Shown here one piece after another: positions 42,927-51,385 of a stretch of 64,000 nucleotides of DNA. Numbering within the stretch: position 1 is the first letter of the stretch; each line of letters starts with the position of its first letter. The position numbers and the translations under genes are program-made. Under the pieces are notes generated by a model, which made no database searches, was not told the DNA's origin, and was given only the letters and a program-made list of their open reading frames with translations. Source of the stretch: Actinomycetospora termitidis (lineage in GTDB: Bacteria; Actinomycetota; Actinomycetes; Mycobacteriales; Pseudonocardiaceae); NCBI RefSeq assembly GCF_030286555.1, contig NZ_JASVWF010000009.1, positions 186,001 to 250,000 on the forward strand. The letters are read 5' to 3'.

Positions 42927-43919
42927 TCAGGACGACGGAGCGGGGTCGGCCGCCGCCTCGATCGCGCCGGGCGACCGTCCGGGGTAGGGCTTCACGCCGT
43001 AGCAGCGGTCTTCGCGTCGGGGTCCCGGGTGGGTGCTGGACCAGGAGGCCTCCCGGAGCACGGTGCGCAGGACACGCCATCCGTCCCGCCACGGGCGGAG
43101 GTGGGACGTCCCGCTGAGGCGGGGCAGCTCCGTGGACGGCACCTCGGCGACGCGGAGTGCGGCGCGCGCCGCGCGGCAGAAGATCAGCGCCTCGATCTCG
43201 AAGCCGTGCCCGTACCCGTGCCCCGCACGGTCGCGACCCGCGGGCGTCCCCAGACCGCCCAGGTCGAGCAGCGGGACCACGTCGGACCACAGGGCGGCGT
43301 AGCCGTAGCAGAGTTCGCTCCACCGCAGCCGGTACCCGCCGTTGGTCAGCGCGGTCAGGGCCCGGTTGCCGCACCACCGCAGCAGCGAGAGGTCCCGCGA
43401 GCCCCCGCCCGCCACGGCCCGCGAACCCTTGACGACGTCGGCGCCGCTCAGCAGGGCGCCGACCAGACCGGGAATCTCTCCCGGGTCCATGGAACCGTCC
43501 CCGTCCATCATCACGACGATGTCGCCGGTCGCGAGACCCAGCCCCAGGGCGAGAGCCGCCCCCTTGCCCGGCACCGGCTGCTCCACGATCCGCACGTCAG
43601 GGCGGCAGCCCCGGGCGACCGCGACGGTACCGTCCCGCGACCTGCCGTCGACGACGACCACCTCGTCGACGTTCCCGCCGATCCGGTCGAGGACCCAGCC
43701 GATGTTGGCCGCCTCGTCGAGGGTCGGGATGACGACGCTGACCCGTGGGATGACCCCGGCCCGTCGCCCGCTCCGCGGCTGAGGGAGGACGACGGACGCG
43801 GTCGGCCCCGACGGGCGTCCACCCGTGCGCGGCACGGGACGGAAGCGGGTCGGCGACCGGCGCGACGGTGCGAGGGCTGCGCCGGGTGGGTCGTTCTCAC
43901 CCTCAACGAACCGCTTCAC
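42927..43919 (-). CDS. Family-2 glycosyltransferase of the dolichol-phosphate-mannose-synthase type
   Basis: 330 aa from GTG 43919 (AGGGGG seven bases upstream). About 55 disordered residues precede VSVVIPTLDEAANIGWVLDR, VVVVDGRSRDGTVAVARG, GKGAALALGLGLATGD and MMDGDGSMDPGEIPGLV (DxD). RNRAL-like and SELCYGYAALW elements follow. It likely makes a polyprenyl-phosphate sugar. It faces the cytidylyltransferase end to end and is divergent from the methyltransferase at 44112. Confidence 0.85.
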   Translation of the reverse strand: MKRFVEGENDPPGAALAPSRRSPTRFRPVPRTGGRPSGPTASVVLPQPRSGRRAGVIPRVSVVIPTLDEAANIGWVLDRIGGNVDEVVVVDGRSRDGTVAVARGCRPDVRIVEQPVPGKGAALALGLGLATGDIVVMMDGDGSMDPGEIPGLVGALLSGADVVKGSRAVAGGGSRDLSLLRWCGNRALTALTNGGYRLRWSELCYGYAALWSDVVPLLDLGGLGTPAGRDRAGHGYGHGFEIEALIFCRAARAALRVAEVPSTELPRLSGTSHLRPWRDGWRVLRTVLREASWSSTHPGPRREDRCYGVKPYPGRSPGAIEAAADPAPSS

Positions 43920-44111
43920 GCGCAACCCCCTGCTCGTCACCCGGACGGGTTGACACCGTAGCGGGTGATCGGCGATCAGCGATACAGCGAGTAGTCGCCG
44001 GGTCGAGCCGTCGTTCAGAATCGCTCGGTCCTGCTCCGCTCGTGGGGGAGAACGGTCGACACCGGACACCCTCCGCTGCCATGCTGCGCCCGACCGGGAG
44101 GGGAGATTCGG

Positions 44112-45029
44112 GTGCTCAGGTACGCCGGGGCCGTCGCCGCATCGAAGGCCTTCTCGGCGACGGCGGTCGGGCGACGGGTCTACCACCACCTGGGGCGGCA
44201 GGCCCTGGAGCGGCTACGGGTCGCGGAGGGTCTCCCGCAGCGCTACGTGGACCGGGCGGACCGCCTCCTCGCCCAGGTCGCCCGCCACGACGTGCTCGCC
44301 CCCGGGGACCGGGTCCTCGAGATCGGGACCGGGTGGGTGCACTGGGAGGCCACCGTCCTCGCCCTGCACCACGACGTCCGGGTGACCATGCTCGACGTGC
44401 GGGACAACCGTCTTCCGCGCGCCTATCGGGCCTATCTCGCGGGGTACCGCGCCCATCTCGAGAGCGTTCCGGCCTCCCTCGCGCCCGCCGGTCGGGACCG
44501 CGCGCTCGACCGACTGGGTGCCGCCCTCGACGCCCCCGACCTGGACGGCGTGTACGACCTCCTGGGGCTCGAGCACGTCGTCGAACCGACGGGCAGCCTG
44601 GCCGGTCTGGACGCGGGGCGGTTCGCCCTTGTCGTGTCGGCCGACGTCCTCGAGCACCTCCCGACGGCGTCGCTGGCGGCCCACGTCCGGGAGGAGCTCG
44701 AGCGGGTCCGTCCGGGCGGGTACGCCATCCACCAGATCGACCTGGTGGACCACTACCACTACTTCGACCCGTCGACCTCGCCGAAGACCTACTACCGCTA
44801 CGGCGACGGGACGTGGCGGCGCTGGTTCCAGAGCGAGGTGCAGTACTTCAACCGGGTCCAGCGACCGCAGTGGCAGGCCCTGTTCCGGGACGCCGGGTGG
44901 TCGGTGGTCGAGGACGGGGTGGCGTGCGGCGAGATCGGTGAGGTGCCGATCGCCGCGCCCTTCGCCGCGCTCTCCCCGGCCGACCGGGACTGCCTGCAGA
45001 TCCTCGGCGTGCACCGGCGTCCGGCGTGA
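44112..45029 (+). CDS. SAM-dependent methyltransferase
   Basis: 305 aa from GTG 44112. Motif I is DRVLEIGTGWVHWEATVLAL near residue 75-95, motif II VTMLDVRDNRLPRAYRAYLA, and FALVVSADVLEHLPTASLAA with VRPGGYAIHQIDLVDHYHYF complete a class I methyltransferase. YHYFDPSTSPKTYYRYG recalls methyltransferases of glycan clusters. It probably caps or decorates the glycan. Its stop overlaps the next glycosyltransferase start (GTGA). Confidence 0.82.
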   Translation: MLRYAGAVAASKAFSATAVGRRVYHHLGRQALERLRVAEGLPQRYVDRADRLLAQVARHDVLAPGDRVLEIGTGWVHWEATVLALHHDVRVTMLDVRDNRLPRAYRAYLAGYRAHLESVPASLAPAGRDRALDRLGAALDAPDLDGVYDLLGLEHVVEPTGSLAGLDAGRFALVVSADVLEHLPTASLAAHVREELERVRPGGYAIHQIDLVDHYHYFDPSTSPKTYYRYGDGTWRRWFQSEVQYFNRVQRPQWQALFRDAGWSVVEDGVACGEIGEVPIAAPFAALSPADRDCLQILGVHRRPA

Positions 45030-46051
45030 CCCCGACGTCGGCGGTCGTCGTCTGCACGTACACCGCGCGGCGGTGGCCCGAGCTCTGCGCGGCGATCGCC
45101 TCCGTCCGCGCGCAGCGACCGCGTCCGCTCCGGGTCGTGCTCGTCGTCGACCACGACGAGGACCTCGGCGGGAGGGCGCGCGCGTCGTTCCCGGACCTGA
45201 CCGTCCTCGAGAACGTCGGGCGGCGCGGCCTGTCCGGGGCGCGCAACACGGCCGTGGCCCACCTCGGCCGCTCCGTCGACGTGATCGCCTTCCTGGACGA
45301 CGACGCCGTGGCGCGGGACGGCTGGCTCTCGGCGCTGCTCGCGCCCTACCGGAACCGGCGGGTGGCTGGCGTCGGCGGACCCGCCTACCCGCGGTGGCCG
45401 GGGGGCACGGCCCCGGCGGTCCTGCCCCGCGAACTCCGCTGGGTGGTCGGGTGCACCTACGCGGGCCAGTACCCCGAGCGTGCCTCCGGCCCGTCGGTGG
45501 TCCGCAACCTCATGGGGTGCTCGATGTCGGTGCGCGCCGACCTCCTCGTCCGCCTGGGCGGGTTCGCCGAGGAGCTGGGGCGGGTCGGGTCGACGCCGCT
45601 CGGTGGCGAGGAGACGGACCTGTGCATCCGGGCGACGCAGCTCGATCCCTGCTCCACGTTCGTCCTCACGCCCGACGCGGCGGTCGACCACCAGGTGTCC
45701 CCGGAACGCACGACGATGAGCTACGTGTGGCGCCGGGCCTACGCCGAGGGCGTCACCAAGGCGGCGCTCGCCGAGCGGGTCGGGAGCCGGGACGGGCTGG
45801 CCAGCGAGCGCGCGTACACCCGGTCGGTCCTCCCGGCCGCGGTCCGTCGGGAGCTGACGTCCGCGCTCCGGGAACCGAGGTCCGGCCACGATCATCTCCT
45901 CGCGGCAGCGGCGATCGTCGTCGCCGTCGGGGCGGCCGCCACCGGATACCTGCGGGGCCGCGCCGCCGGCCGCCTGCGCGGGTCCGCCGGCGCTCGTCGG
46001 TCCGGAACGGTCGTCGCGACGACGGGCCCCGGGCGCGCGAGTGCGACCTGA
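45026..46051 (+). CDS. Family-2 glycosyltransferase ending inside a repeat
   Basis: 341 aa from GTG 45026. The GT-A motifs are AVVVCTYTARRWPELCAAIA, GRRGLSGARNTAVAHLG and VIAFLDDDAVARDGWLSALL, with EETDLCIR as the acceptor-side acidic motif. A hydrophobic stretch near the C-terminus (LLAAAAIVVAVGAAATGYL) may anchor it. The last codons (RASAT and stop) lie in a sequence matching the start of the 387-bp repeats, so the repeat appears to supply the end of the gene. Confidence 0.85.
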   Translation: MTPTSAVVVCTYTARRWPELCAAIASVRAQRPRPLRVVLVVDHDEDLGGRARASFPDLTVLENVGRRGLSGARNTAVAHLGRSVDVIAFLDDDAVARDGWLSALLAPYRNRRVAGVGGPAYPRWPGGTAPAVLPRELRWVVGCTYAGQYPERASGPSVVRNLMGCSMSVRADLLVRLGGFAEELGRVGSTPLGGEETDLCIRATQLDPCSTFVLTPDAAVDHQVSPERTTMSYVWRRAYAEGVTKAALAERVGSRDGLASERAYTRSVLPAAVRRELTSALREPRSGHDHLLAAAAIVVAVGAAATGYLRGRAAGRLRGSAGARRSGTVVATTGPGRASAT

Positions 46052-46117
46052 CGCAGCCTCGAGGCAACCGGAACCTGCGTCTTATCGTTCTCGCAGTCGA
46101 CGGTGCCCGGGTCTGCG

Positions 46118-46504
46118 GCGCGAGTGCGACATGGCGCAGCGTGGGAGTGCCCGGAAGCTGCGTGGTGCAGTTCTCGCGCCTCGACCCCGCACGGTTCGCG
46201 GAAACCGCTTCCACCGGAATCGGATTTGCGGCACGTGTCGGAGTCCGAGGCGCCCGCGCCCCGCACGGTGCGCGGAAACCGCTTCCGCTGGAATCGGATT
46301 TGCGGCACGTGTCAGGGTCCGGGGCGCCCGTGCCCCGCACGGTGCGCGGAAACCGCTTCCAACGGCACCGGATTCGTGGCACGTCTCGGGGTCCACCGCT
46401 GCGAAGCGTGACCATCGATCACCGTGCGCACCCTCCCGGGCCGTCGAGCGAGCTCCCTCGGTGCCGCCAGGCGCCCGGAAACCGCCGAGGGTGCTCGGTG
46501 ATCA
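46118..46504 (+). repeat. Right 387-bp direct repeat with three 74-bp tandem units
   Basis: It has the same layout as 33323-33709, offset by exactly 12,795 bp at both ends. Units begin at 46200, 46274 and 46348 and each has GGAAACCGCTTCC. The gap 46034-46117 holds a further degenerate copy of only the opening motif GCGCGAGTGCGAC. No gene lies between 46052 and 46513. Confidence 0.9.
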
Positions 46505-46513
46505 CCAGCGGCG

Positions 46514-46825
46514 TCAGCGCGGGCCGAACCCTGCCGCCGCGCCGCCCTCGCCCGCGCGGTAGTCGGCGGCCGTCGAGCGGAGCGCCCCGCCCAGTGCGCC
46601 GAGCCCCGTCGCCTCCTGCTCGATTGCCGTCATGCCCTCGGCGGCCTTCGGGTCGTAGCGCGCCGCGAACGTGCGGCCCTGCTCGTCGTCGCCGGCGACA
46701 TCGCCGAGCCCGCTCAGCGACGACCGCAACGACGCGCAGGCGTCCGCGGCGATCCGCGCGGCCTCGTCGAACCGCGCGGCCGCCGCCTCGAGATCCTCGG
46801 GTCGGGTGCCGAATCCGCCTGCCAC
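46514..46825 (-). CDS. WXG100-like small helical protein
   Basis: 103 aa from GTG 46825. Two Ala-rich helices flank a short turn (GDVAGDDEQGRTFAARY), the size and shape of ESX/WXG100 secretion substrates, but there is no Trp in the turn. TAGGCT seven bases before the GTG suggests a leaderless transcript. It lies just after the larger WXG protein on the same strand and may pair with it. No type VII secretion core genes are in the window. Confidence 0.65.
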   Translation of the reverse strand: MAGGFGTRPEDLEAAAARFDEAARIAADACASLRSSLSGLGDVAGDDEQGRTFAARYDPKAAEGMTAIEQEATGLGALGGALRSTAADYRAGEGGAAAGFGPR

Positions 46826-46879
46826 GTGACCGAGCCTAGGAACCCGCGGCCGTCTGCGGTGGCCGTTCCGCACAAGTGG

Positions 46880-48022
46880 TCAGGGCCAGAAGATGCTCCC
46901 CTCCTCGAACACGAAACGGATCGAGCGGGGCAGCTCCAGCCCCTCGGCCTGCGCCCGCAGCACCGCGTCGAGCAGCCCCTTCCCGGCCTCGTCCGTGTCC
47001 AGCGCGACCGCCCGGCCGTCGACGACGAGGTGACCCCCACCCTGCCGCGCCAGCCGACCGCTGCTCTCCAGTACGGCCGCCTCCACCGCGGCTGCCGAAG
47101 AGGCCTCCGGAGCGGCCATCTCCAGGAAGAGCCCGCGGTCCGCGGCGTCGGTCCGCATGAGCGCACCGGACCCGGACCGCGCGTGCACGCTCATCCCCTC
47201 GGACTCGAGCAGCCGGGCGGTCGGGGCCTGTGCGGGGGAGAACGACGCGCTCGGCGTCTCGTGCACCCCGACCCGGAACAGCGGGCCGAGCGCTCCGCGG
47301 GACGACGGGTCGAGCGCCGCGGAGATACGGCCGTCGAGCTCGCCGAGGTCGTCCCACGGGTTCGGAGCCTGCCGGGCGCCCACCACGCCGCGGGCGCCGC
47401 CGAACACCGCACCGAACCCGGCGCCGGCCGCCGCCGCCGTCCCCACCTCGCCGAGGGAGTACCCGCCGTGTCCGAACGCCTCGACGCGGAGCGGCTGGGT
47501 CACGGCGAGGTCGACGACCGCCGACTCCACCGCCCCGAACACCGCGCCGACGAGCACCCCGCCCACCACGGCGGCCGCAGTCGCCGTCAGTTCGACCCCG
47601 ATCGCGGCCGCCGCCGCGACGAGTCCCGCGCTCACCCCGGCGGCCGCAGCGGCCGAGACTCCGAACGTCAGCCACGCCAACCCCGCCCCGGCCACGATCG
47701 TCGCGCCCGCCGTCACCGCGAGTTCGACGACCCGCCGCTCCGCGTCCTCGACGGCCTCCGCGAACCGCACCAGGGCCACACCCAACGCCCGGCACCCCGC
47801 AGCGTCGTCCCGCAGCGCCACCTCGTGCGCCGCCCACGACACGGCGAAGCGCTCGGCGGCCTCGCCGCTCCACCCCGCGCGAGCCTGGTCGGCGCCCGAC
47901 CGTCCGACGACGGCGGCCCGCTCCAGCTCGGCCGCCGTCCGGTCCCACGCCGCGGCCGCCGTGCGCAGGCGCTCCCCGTCCGCGGCCGGCCACCACAGCC
48001 CGACCTGCTCGACGACGTCCAT
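46880..48022 (-). CDS. WXG-type N-terminal domain protein with unknown C-terminal domain
   Basis: 380 aa from ATG 48022. Residues 1-95 are helical, with the motif W51-S-G53 in ARAGWSGEAAERFA. Residues about 100-185 are a long hydrophobic Ala/Gly/Val region (AGATIVAGAGLAWLTFGVSA and on). The C-terminal domain of about 170 residues is unrecognised and ends VFEEGSIFWP. This three-part layout resembles CpnT/LXG-type secreted proteins, in which the last domain is often a toxin. The start shares its A with the stop of the preceding gene (TGATG). Confidence 0.7.
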   Translation of the reverse strand: MDVVEQVGLWWPAADGERLRTAAAAWDRTAAELERAAVVGRSGADQARAGWSGEAAERFAVSWAAHEVALRDDAAGCRALGVALVRFAEAVEDAERRVVELAVTAGATIVAGAGLAWLTFGVSAAAAAGVSAGLVAAAAAIGVELTATAAAVVGGVLVGAVFGAVESAVVDLAVTQPLRVEAFGHGGYSLGEVGTAAAAGAGFGAVFGGARGVVGARQAPNPWDDLGELDGRISAALDPSSRGALGPLFRVGVHETPSASFSPAQAPTARLLESEGMSVHARSGSGALMRTDAADRGLFLEMAAPEASSAAAVEAAVLESSGRLARQGGGHLVVDGRAVALDTDEAGKGLLDAVLRAQAEGLELPRSIRFVFEEGSIFWP

Positions 48023-48363
48023 CACGCCGCCCGGGCAGTGATCACCTGGCCGTGGCGCGCGGTGATCACGACCACCGCGCCCTCGCCGGTCAGCGTCCAG
48101 GTCTCGCTGCGCGCGTCGTAGGTCGAGGAGCCCGGGGCGGCCAGCGTGCGGGCGATCGTGTCCAGGGACACCACCGACCAGTCGATGCGCCGGAAGCCGT
48201 AGTACCGGTTCCCGCAGAGCAGCTCCGAGGTCTCCTCCCCGCGCGGGAACACCCGCACCACGCGGTCCTCGGCCGTGTGCGGCCCGCAGATCTCCGGTGG
48301 TTCGGCCGCGGCGGGGGAGCCCACGAGCAGGATCAACAGGGCCAGGACGGCGGCACGGACCAC
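48022..48363 (-). CDS. Small secreted protein upstream of the WXG protein
   Basis: 113 aa from GTG 48363. A Sec signal (MVRAAVLALLILLVGSPAAA) is followed by a short domain with two Cys (EICGPHT and ELLCGNRYYGFRRI), probably disulfide-bonded outside the cell. It is translationally coupled to the WXG-type gene. I do not recognise the fold. It could be an accessory factor or an immunity protein for an exported effector, but nothing proves that. Confidence 0.7.
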   Translation of the reverse strand: MVRAAVLALLILLVGSPAAAEPPEICGPHTAEDRVVRVFPRGEETSELLCGNRYYGFRRIDWSVVSLDTIARTLAAPGSSTYDARSETWTLTGEGAVVVITARHGQVITARAA

Positions 48364-48441
48364 GACGACCTCCGGGAGACCGGGAGCCGTCCAGCACGGC
48401 TCCTCACCCTCTTGGAGTGCCGCCGCGCCCGATCGGTTCCG

Positions 48442-49035
48442 TCAACTCGCGATCGACGTCGTGATTCGCACCCAGGACGGCGCCGTCGGCGTCGACCCGA
48501 ACCCGAACCGGACCGGTGGCGTGACCGGGCGCAGCGCCCCGGCGTCCGCGCCATCGAGCGAGGTCTCCGCGGCGACGATCCGGTGCAGGTCCTGCGCGCC
48601 GTAGTACTCGGTGCGCCCACCGCCCGCGCTGCCGACCGTCCGCACGCCCGGCAGCACCCGACGCGCGACGGCGTCGATCGTCGCGATCCACCACGGCGCC
48701 GTCGCCAGCCGCCACGGCACCGCGCGGAGAAGCAGTCCCAGGGCCGAGCGCCGGCCGAGCGTGAACGTCGACGCGACCGGACCCGCCGTCAGGAAGAAGC
48801 GGTCGCCGCGCGAGCGGAGGTCCACGGGGACGTGGCGGACCTCGTCGAACGTGTAGGTCGCACCCACGAACTCCGCGACTGCCGCGGACGGCGCGAGCAG
48901 CACCCGGTGGCCGTCGGGGTGCTCGACCATGACGTCGGTGAACGAACCCAGCGGCGAGCGCGGCCAGTGGCCGATGACGAGGCGGAGCCCGGAGGTCGTG
49001 CCGAGCCCGCCGATCCAGCCGTCGAAGCGATCCAC
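48442..49035 (-). CDS. Conserved actinobacterial protein of unknown function
   Basis: 197 aa from GTG 49035. It begins DRFDGWIGGLGTTSGLRLVI, with GHWPRSPLGSFTDVMVEHPD and RVLLAPSAAVAEFVGATYTF, a pattern I associate with a conserved single-domain actinobacterial hypothetical family. It is probably cytoplasmic, with no signal or membrane segment. The EamA gene ends 23 bases upstream on the same strand, so the two are probably co-transcribed. Confidence 0.75.
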   Translation of the reverse strand: MDRFDGWIGGLGTTSGLRLVIGHWPRSPLGSFTDVMVEHPDGHRVLLAPSAAVAEFVGATYTFDEVRHVPVDLRSRGDRFFLTAGPVASTFTLGRRSALGLLLRAVPWRLATAPWWIATIDAVARRVLPGVRTVGSAGGGRTEYYGAQDLHRIVAAETSLDGADAGALRPVTPPVRFGFGSTPTAPSWVRITTSIAS

Positions 49036-49058
49036 GGCGGCGGGGTGCCCGACGGGTC

Positions 49059-49892
49059 CTACAGATCCACCAGCACGATCCCCACGACGACGACCGCGGC
49101 GGCCACCGCCCGCCGCCACCCGAACCGCTCGCCCAGGAACAGCGTCCCGATCACCGCGCCGATGACGATCGAGGTCTCGCGCAGCGCCGCGACGGCCGCC
49201 GTCGCGCCGCTCGTCTGCGCCACGAGCACGAGCCCGTAGGCCGCCAGCGACACCACCCCGCCGACGAACCCGACCGCGAGCGACGACCACGGCACCCGCA
49301 GCAGGCTCCGGCCCCGCCGGACCACGGCGATCAGGGGCAGCACCGGGCCCTGCACCAGGAACATCCACGCCGCGTAGACCGGGACCGGGGTCGTCGCGAC
49401 TGCCTCCGCGTCGACCAGCGTGTACCCGGCGATGAACAGACCGGTCGCGACGGCGGCCGCGAGACCGGGCAGCGACGCGCGCGTCGGCCGCCCGCCGTCG
49501 AGAGCCAGGCTGAGGAGCCCGAGCGAGATCACCGCGACGCCGAGCAGCTCCCACCACGGCAGCCCGCCGCCGAACACGACCTCGAACAGCGCCACCACCC
49601 ACGGCGCGGTGCCGCGTGCGACGGGGTAGACCTGACTGAACTCGCCGAGCTGGTAGCTCGCCCAGAGCAGCAGCGTGTAGACGGTGTGGAAGGCGGCCGA
49701 GACGAGGATCGCCGGCCACGCGTGCGCCGGCGGCAGGCCCAGCAGCAGAGCGACCGCGCCGCCCACGACGACGTAGGCCAGGCCGATGAGCGCGAAGCCC
49801 ACGAGACGGTCGGAGACCCCGTGGGCGATGGCGTTCCACGTCGCGTGCAGGACCGCGGCGAGCAGGGTGATCGAGACGACGGCAACGGACAC
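49059..49892 (-). CDS. EamA-family (DMT) transporter
   Basis: 277 aa from GTG 49892, with GAGGAG seven bases upstream. Ten membrane helices in two EamA repeats: LLAAVLHATWNAIAHGVSDR in the first, LRETSIVIGAVIGTLFLGER in the second. Drug/metabolite exporters of this type move small cations, amines or amino acids. A probable ykkC-class riboswitch lies in its 5' leader, which would fit export of guanidine or a related ligand. Confidence 0.85.
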   Translation of the reverse strand: MSVAVVSITLLAAVLHATWNAIAHGVSDRLVGFALIGLAYVVVGGAVALLLGLPPAHAWPAILVSAAFHTVYTLLLWASYQLGEFSQVYPVARGTAPWVVALFEVVFGGGLPWWELLGVAVISLGLLSLALDGGRPTRASLPGLAAAVATGLFIAGYTLVDAEAVATTPVPVYAAWMFLVQGPVLPLIAVVRRGRSLLRVPWSSLAVGFVGGVVSLAAYGLVLVAQTSGATAAVAALRETSIVIGAVIGTLFLGERFGWRRAVAAAVVVVGIVLVDL

Positions 49893-49913
49893 CGGACGGC
49901 TCCTCGGGCGTCG

Positions 49914-49931
49914 GCCCGCACGGAGGCGGGC
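49914..49931 (-). promoter_or_regulatory. Hairpin between riboswitch-like RNA and the EamA start
   Basis: GCCCGC and GCGGGC (six base pairs, six-base loop) lie about 20 bases before the GTG. It may be the expression platform of the upstream RNA element, working as a terminator or near the ribosome site. Confidence 0.4.
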
Positions 49932-49944
49932 ACGTCGAACTGGA

Positions 49945-50062
49945 GCCCTCGGGGTTTCTCTCCCGTCAGGTGTCGGCGGTGACCGCCGTGGCGCCGCTCG
50001 GTCCAGACCCCGGATCGCCCTGGTTGTCGGTCAGGAGGCGGGCGTCGGACGGAACCCTAGGC
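49945..50062 (-). ncRNA. Probable ykkC-class riboswitch (guanidine-I or a relative)
   Basis: Read on the minus strand, CTAGGGTTCCG (50060-50050) is followed by GGTCTGGACCGAGCGG, then CCACGGCGG and ACGGGAGAGAAACCCC. The first and last parts can pair (AGGGTT with AACCC). These blocks in this order are the conserved core of the ykkC class; the third block is not a perfect match to the guanidine-I consensus, so a ykkC subtype for another ligand is possible. The gene it precedes is an EamA exporter. Confidence 0.5.
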
Positions 50063-50092
50063 GCAAGCGTGGGTGACCCTACGCCGGTCCGG

Positions 50093-50263
50093 TCAGCGCG
50101 ACAGGCCGAACGACATCAGCTTGTGCCCCCGCTGCGTCAGGCTGATCATGACGCCGCCGACGAGCAGCAGGACCGCCCCGACCGCGACGTACCCGAGCAC
50201 CAGACTCGTCAGCGCGCCCGCGAAGACGAACTCGATGAGGACGTTCCGGAGGAAGCGCAGCAC
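50093..50263 (-). CDS. Small two-helix membrane protein
   Basis: 56 aa from GTG 50263, with AAGGG about eight bases upstream. It begins MLRFLRNVLIEFVFAGALTS, has one long hydrophobic span around LGYVAVGAVLLLVGGVMI and ends in a basic tail (TQRGHKLMSFGLSR). It is too short for standard calls, but the composition and ribosome site support it. Function unknown. Confidence 0.6.
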   Translation of the reverse strand: MLRFLRNVLIEFVFAGALTSLVLGYVAVGAVLLLVGGVMISLTQRGHKLMSFGLSR

Positions 50264-50278
50264 GGCAGGGCCCTTCGA

Positions 50279-50316
50279 CGCGTGATCAGACGGGGACCGT
50301 AGCCGGTGATCACGCG
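50279..50316. terminator. Hairpin after the methyltransferase gene
   Basis: CGCGTGATCA (50279-50288) and its exact complement TGATCACGCG (50307-50316) flank an 18-base loop. It lies 34 bases past the stop of the minus-strand HemK2-like gene. Confidence 0.65.
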
Positions 50317-50350
50317 GGCCCCACCGGGAGCGCGCCGGGGGACCACCCGG

Positions 50351-51139
50351 TCAGGCGGCCGCGCGCGCCACGCCCTCCGGACGGCGGGCGCGGATCACGA
50401 CGAGCTCCTCCGTGCGCTGCCCGGGCGCGATCAGCCCGCGCTCCTCGAGCATCGCGGCGCGGGCGGTGAACACCGGGCCGAACGGGTGCTCGCAGCGGGC
50501 GGCGACGTCGGCGTCCAGGCCGTGCGCGGCCAGCCGGCGCAGCGAGGTGTCCACCCCGTTGAGGGCGGAGTGCACCATCAGGAGGCACCCGCCGGGCACG
50601 AGCACCCCGGGCGCCTCGTCGCAGACGCGGTCGAGCACGGTGCGGCCGTCGAGCCCGCCGTCGAAGGCGCGCATCACGCCGCGCGTGGGCAGGTCGTCGT
50701 CGGGCGCCGGCACGTAGGGCGGGTTCGCGACGACGAGGTCGAACTGCTTCCCGACGACGGGTGCGGCCAGGTCGCCGCGGTGCAGTCGGATCCGCCGGCC
50801 GAGACGCCGGGCGTTCGTCCAGGCGCTCAGCAGAGCACGCCGCGAGAGGTCCACCGCGGTGACGTCGGTGCCCGGCACGCCCGCGGCGACCAGCGACAAC
50901 GAGCCCGAGCCCGCGCACAGCTCGAGGACCCGCCGCCGGGCGACGGGTGCCTCCACGAGCTCGCGCAGCAGGACGTCCGCGAGCAGCCAGGTGTCGCGTT
51001 GCGCCGGGTAGACGCCCGGCCCGCGCAGCACCGGCAGGTGGGGTCGGAGGCCGTCGGGAGCCGGGATCGGGACGATCACGTCCGGCACGACGGGCTCGGG
51101 AGTCACCGTGGGTCGGGCGGGCGGCAGGGAGATGGACAT
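50351..51139 (-). CDS. HemK2/Mtq2-like N5-glutamine methyltransferase family protein
   Basis: 262 aa. The SAM motif RRVLELCAGSGSLSLVAAG lies at about residue 69-87 and the substrate motif DLVVANPPYVPAPDDD carries the NPPY of Gln/Asn-methylating enzymes. It lacks the long N-terminal domain of PrmC, as in the HemK2 type. Release-factor or other protein methylation is likely; a small-molecule substrate cannot be excluded. Confidence 0.8.
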   Translation of the reverse strand: MSISLPPARPTVTPEPVVPDVIVPIPAPDGLRPHLPVLRGPGVYPAQRDTWLLADVLLRELVEAPVARRRVLELCAGSGSLSLVAAGVPGTDVTAVDLSRRALLSAWTNARRLGRRIRLHRGDLAAPVVGKQFDLVVANPPYVPAPDDDLPTRGVMRAFDGGLDGRTVLDRVCDEAPGVLVPGGCLLMVHSALNGVDTSLRRLAAHGLDADVAARCEHPFGPVFTARAAMLEERGLIAPGQRTEELVVIRARRPEGVARAAA

Positions 51140-51385
51140 GCGCGAGCTCCTCGGCGGTCACGGAGGTGGTGGACGCGAAGGGCCGCCGCGGGATCGCATC
51201 GGCGGCCGGCGCCCCCGGGAGACGCAGCTGTGACTCAACCGCCGGGGACGGAGGTGAACCCGTGTTACCCGGAGGTGACGTGGAGCAGCCGTCGAGATCG
51301 CTGTGATGCATACACCGCGTGGACCGCCCGGAGGTCGGGTAGCCACGACGGCCAGTCCCGCCGTCCCACCGCCGAGGAGCCCTCG
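51140..51385. other. Intergenic region of 246 bp between divergent genes
   Basis: It must hold the promoters of the methyltransferase gene and the redox-enzyme gene. No repeat, strong hairpin or confident hexamer pair was found. Confidence 0.35.
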
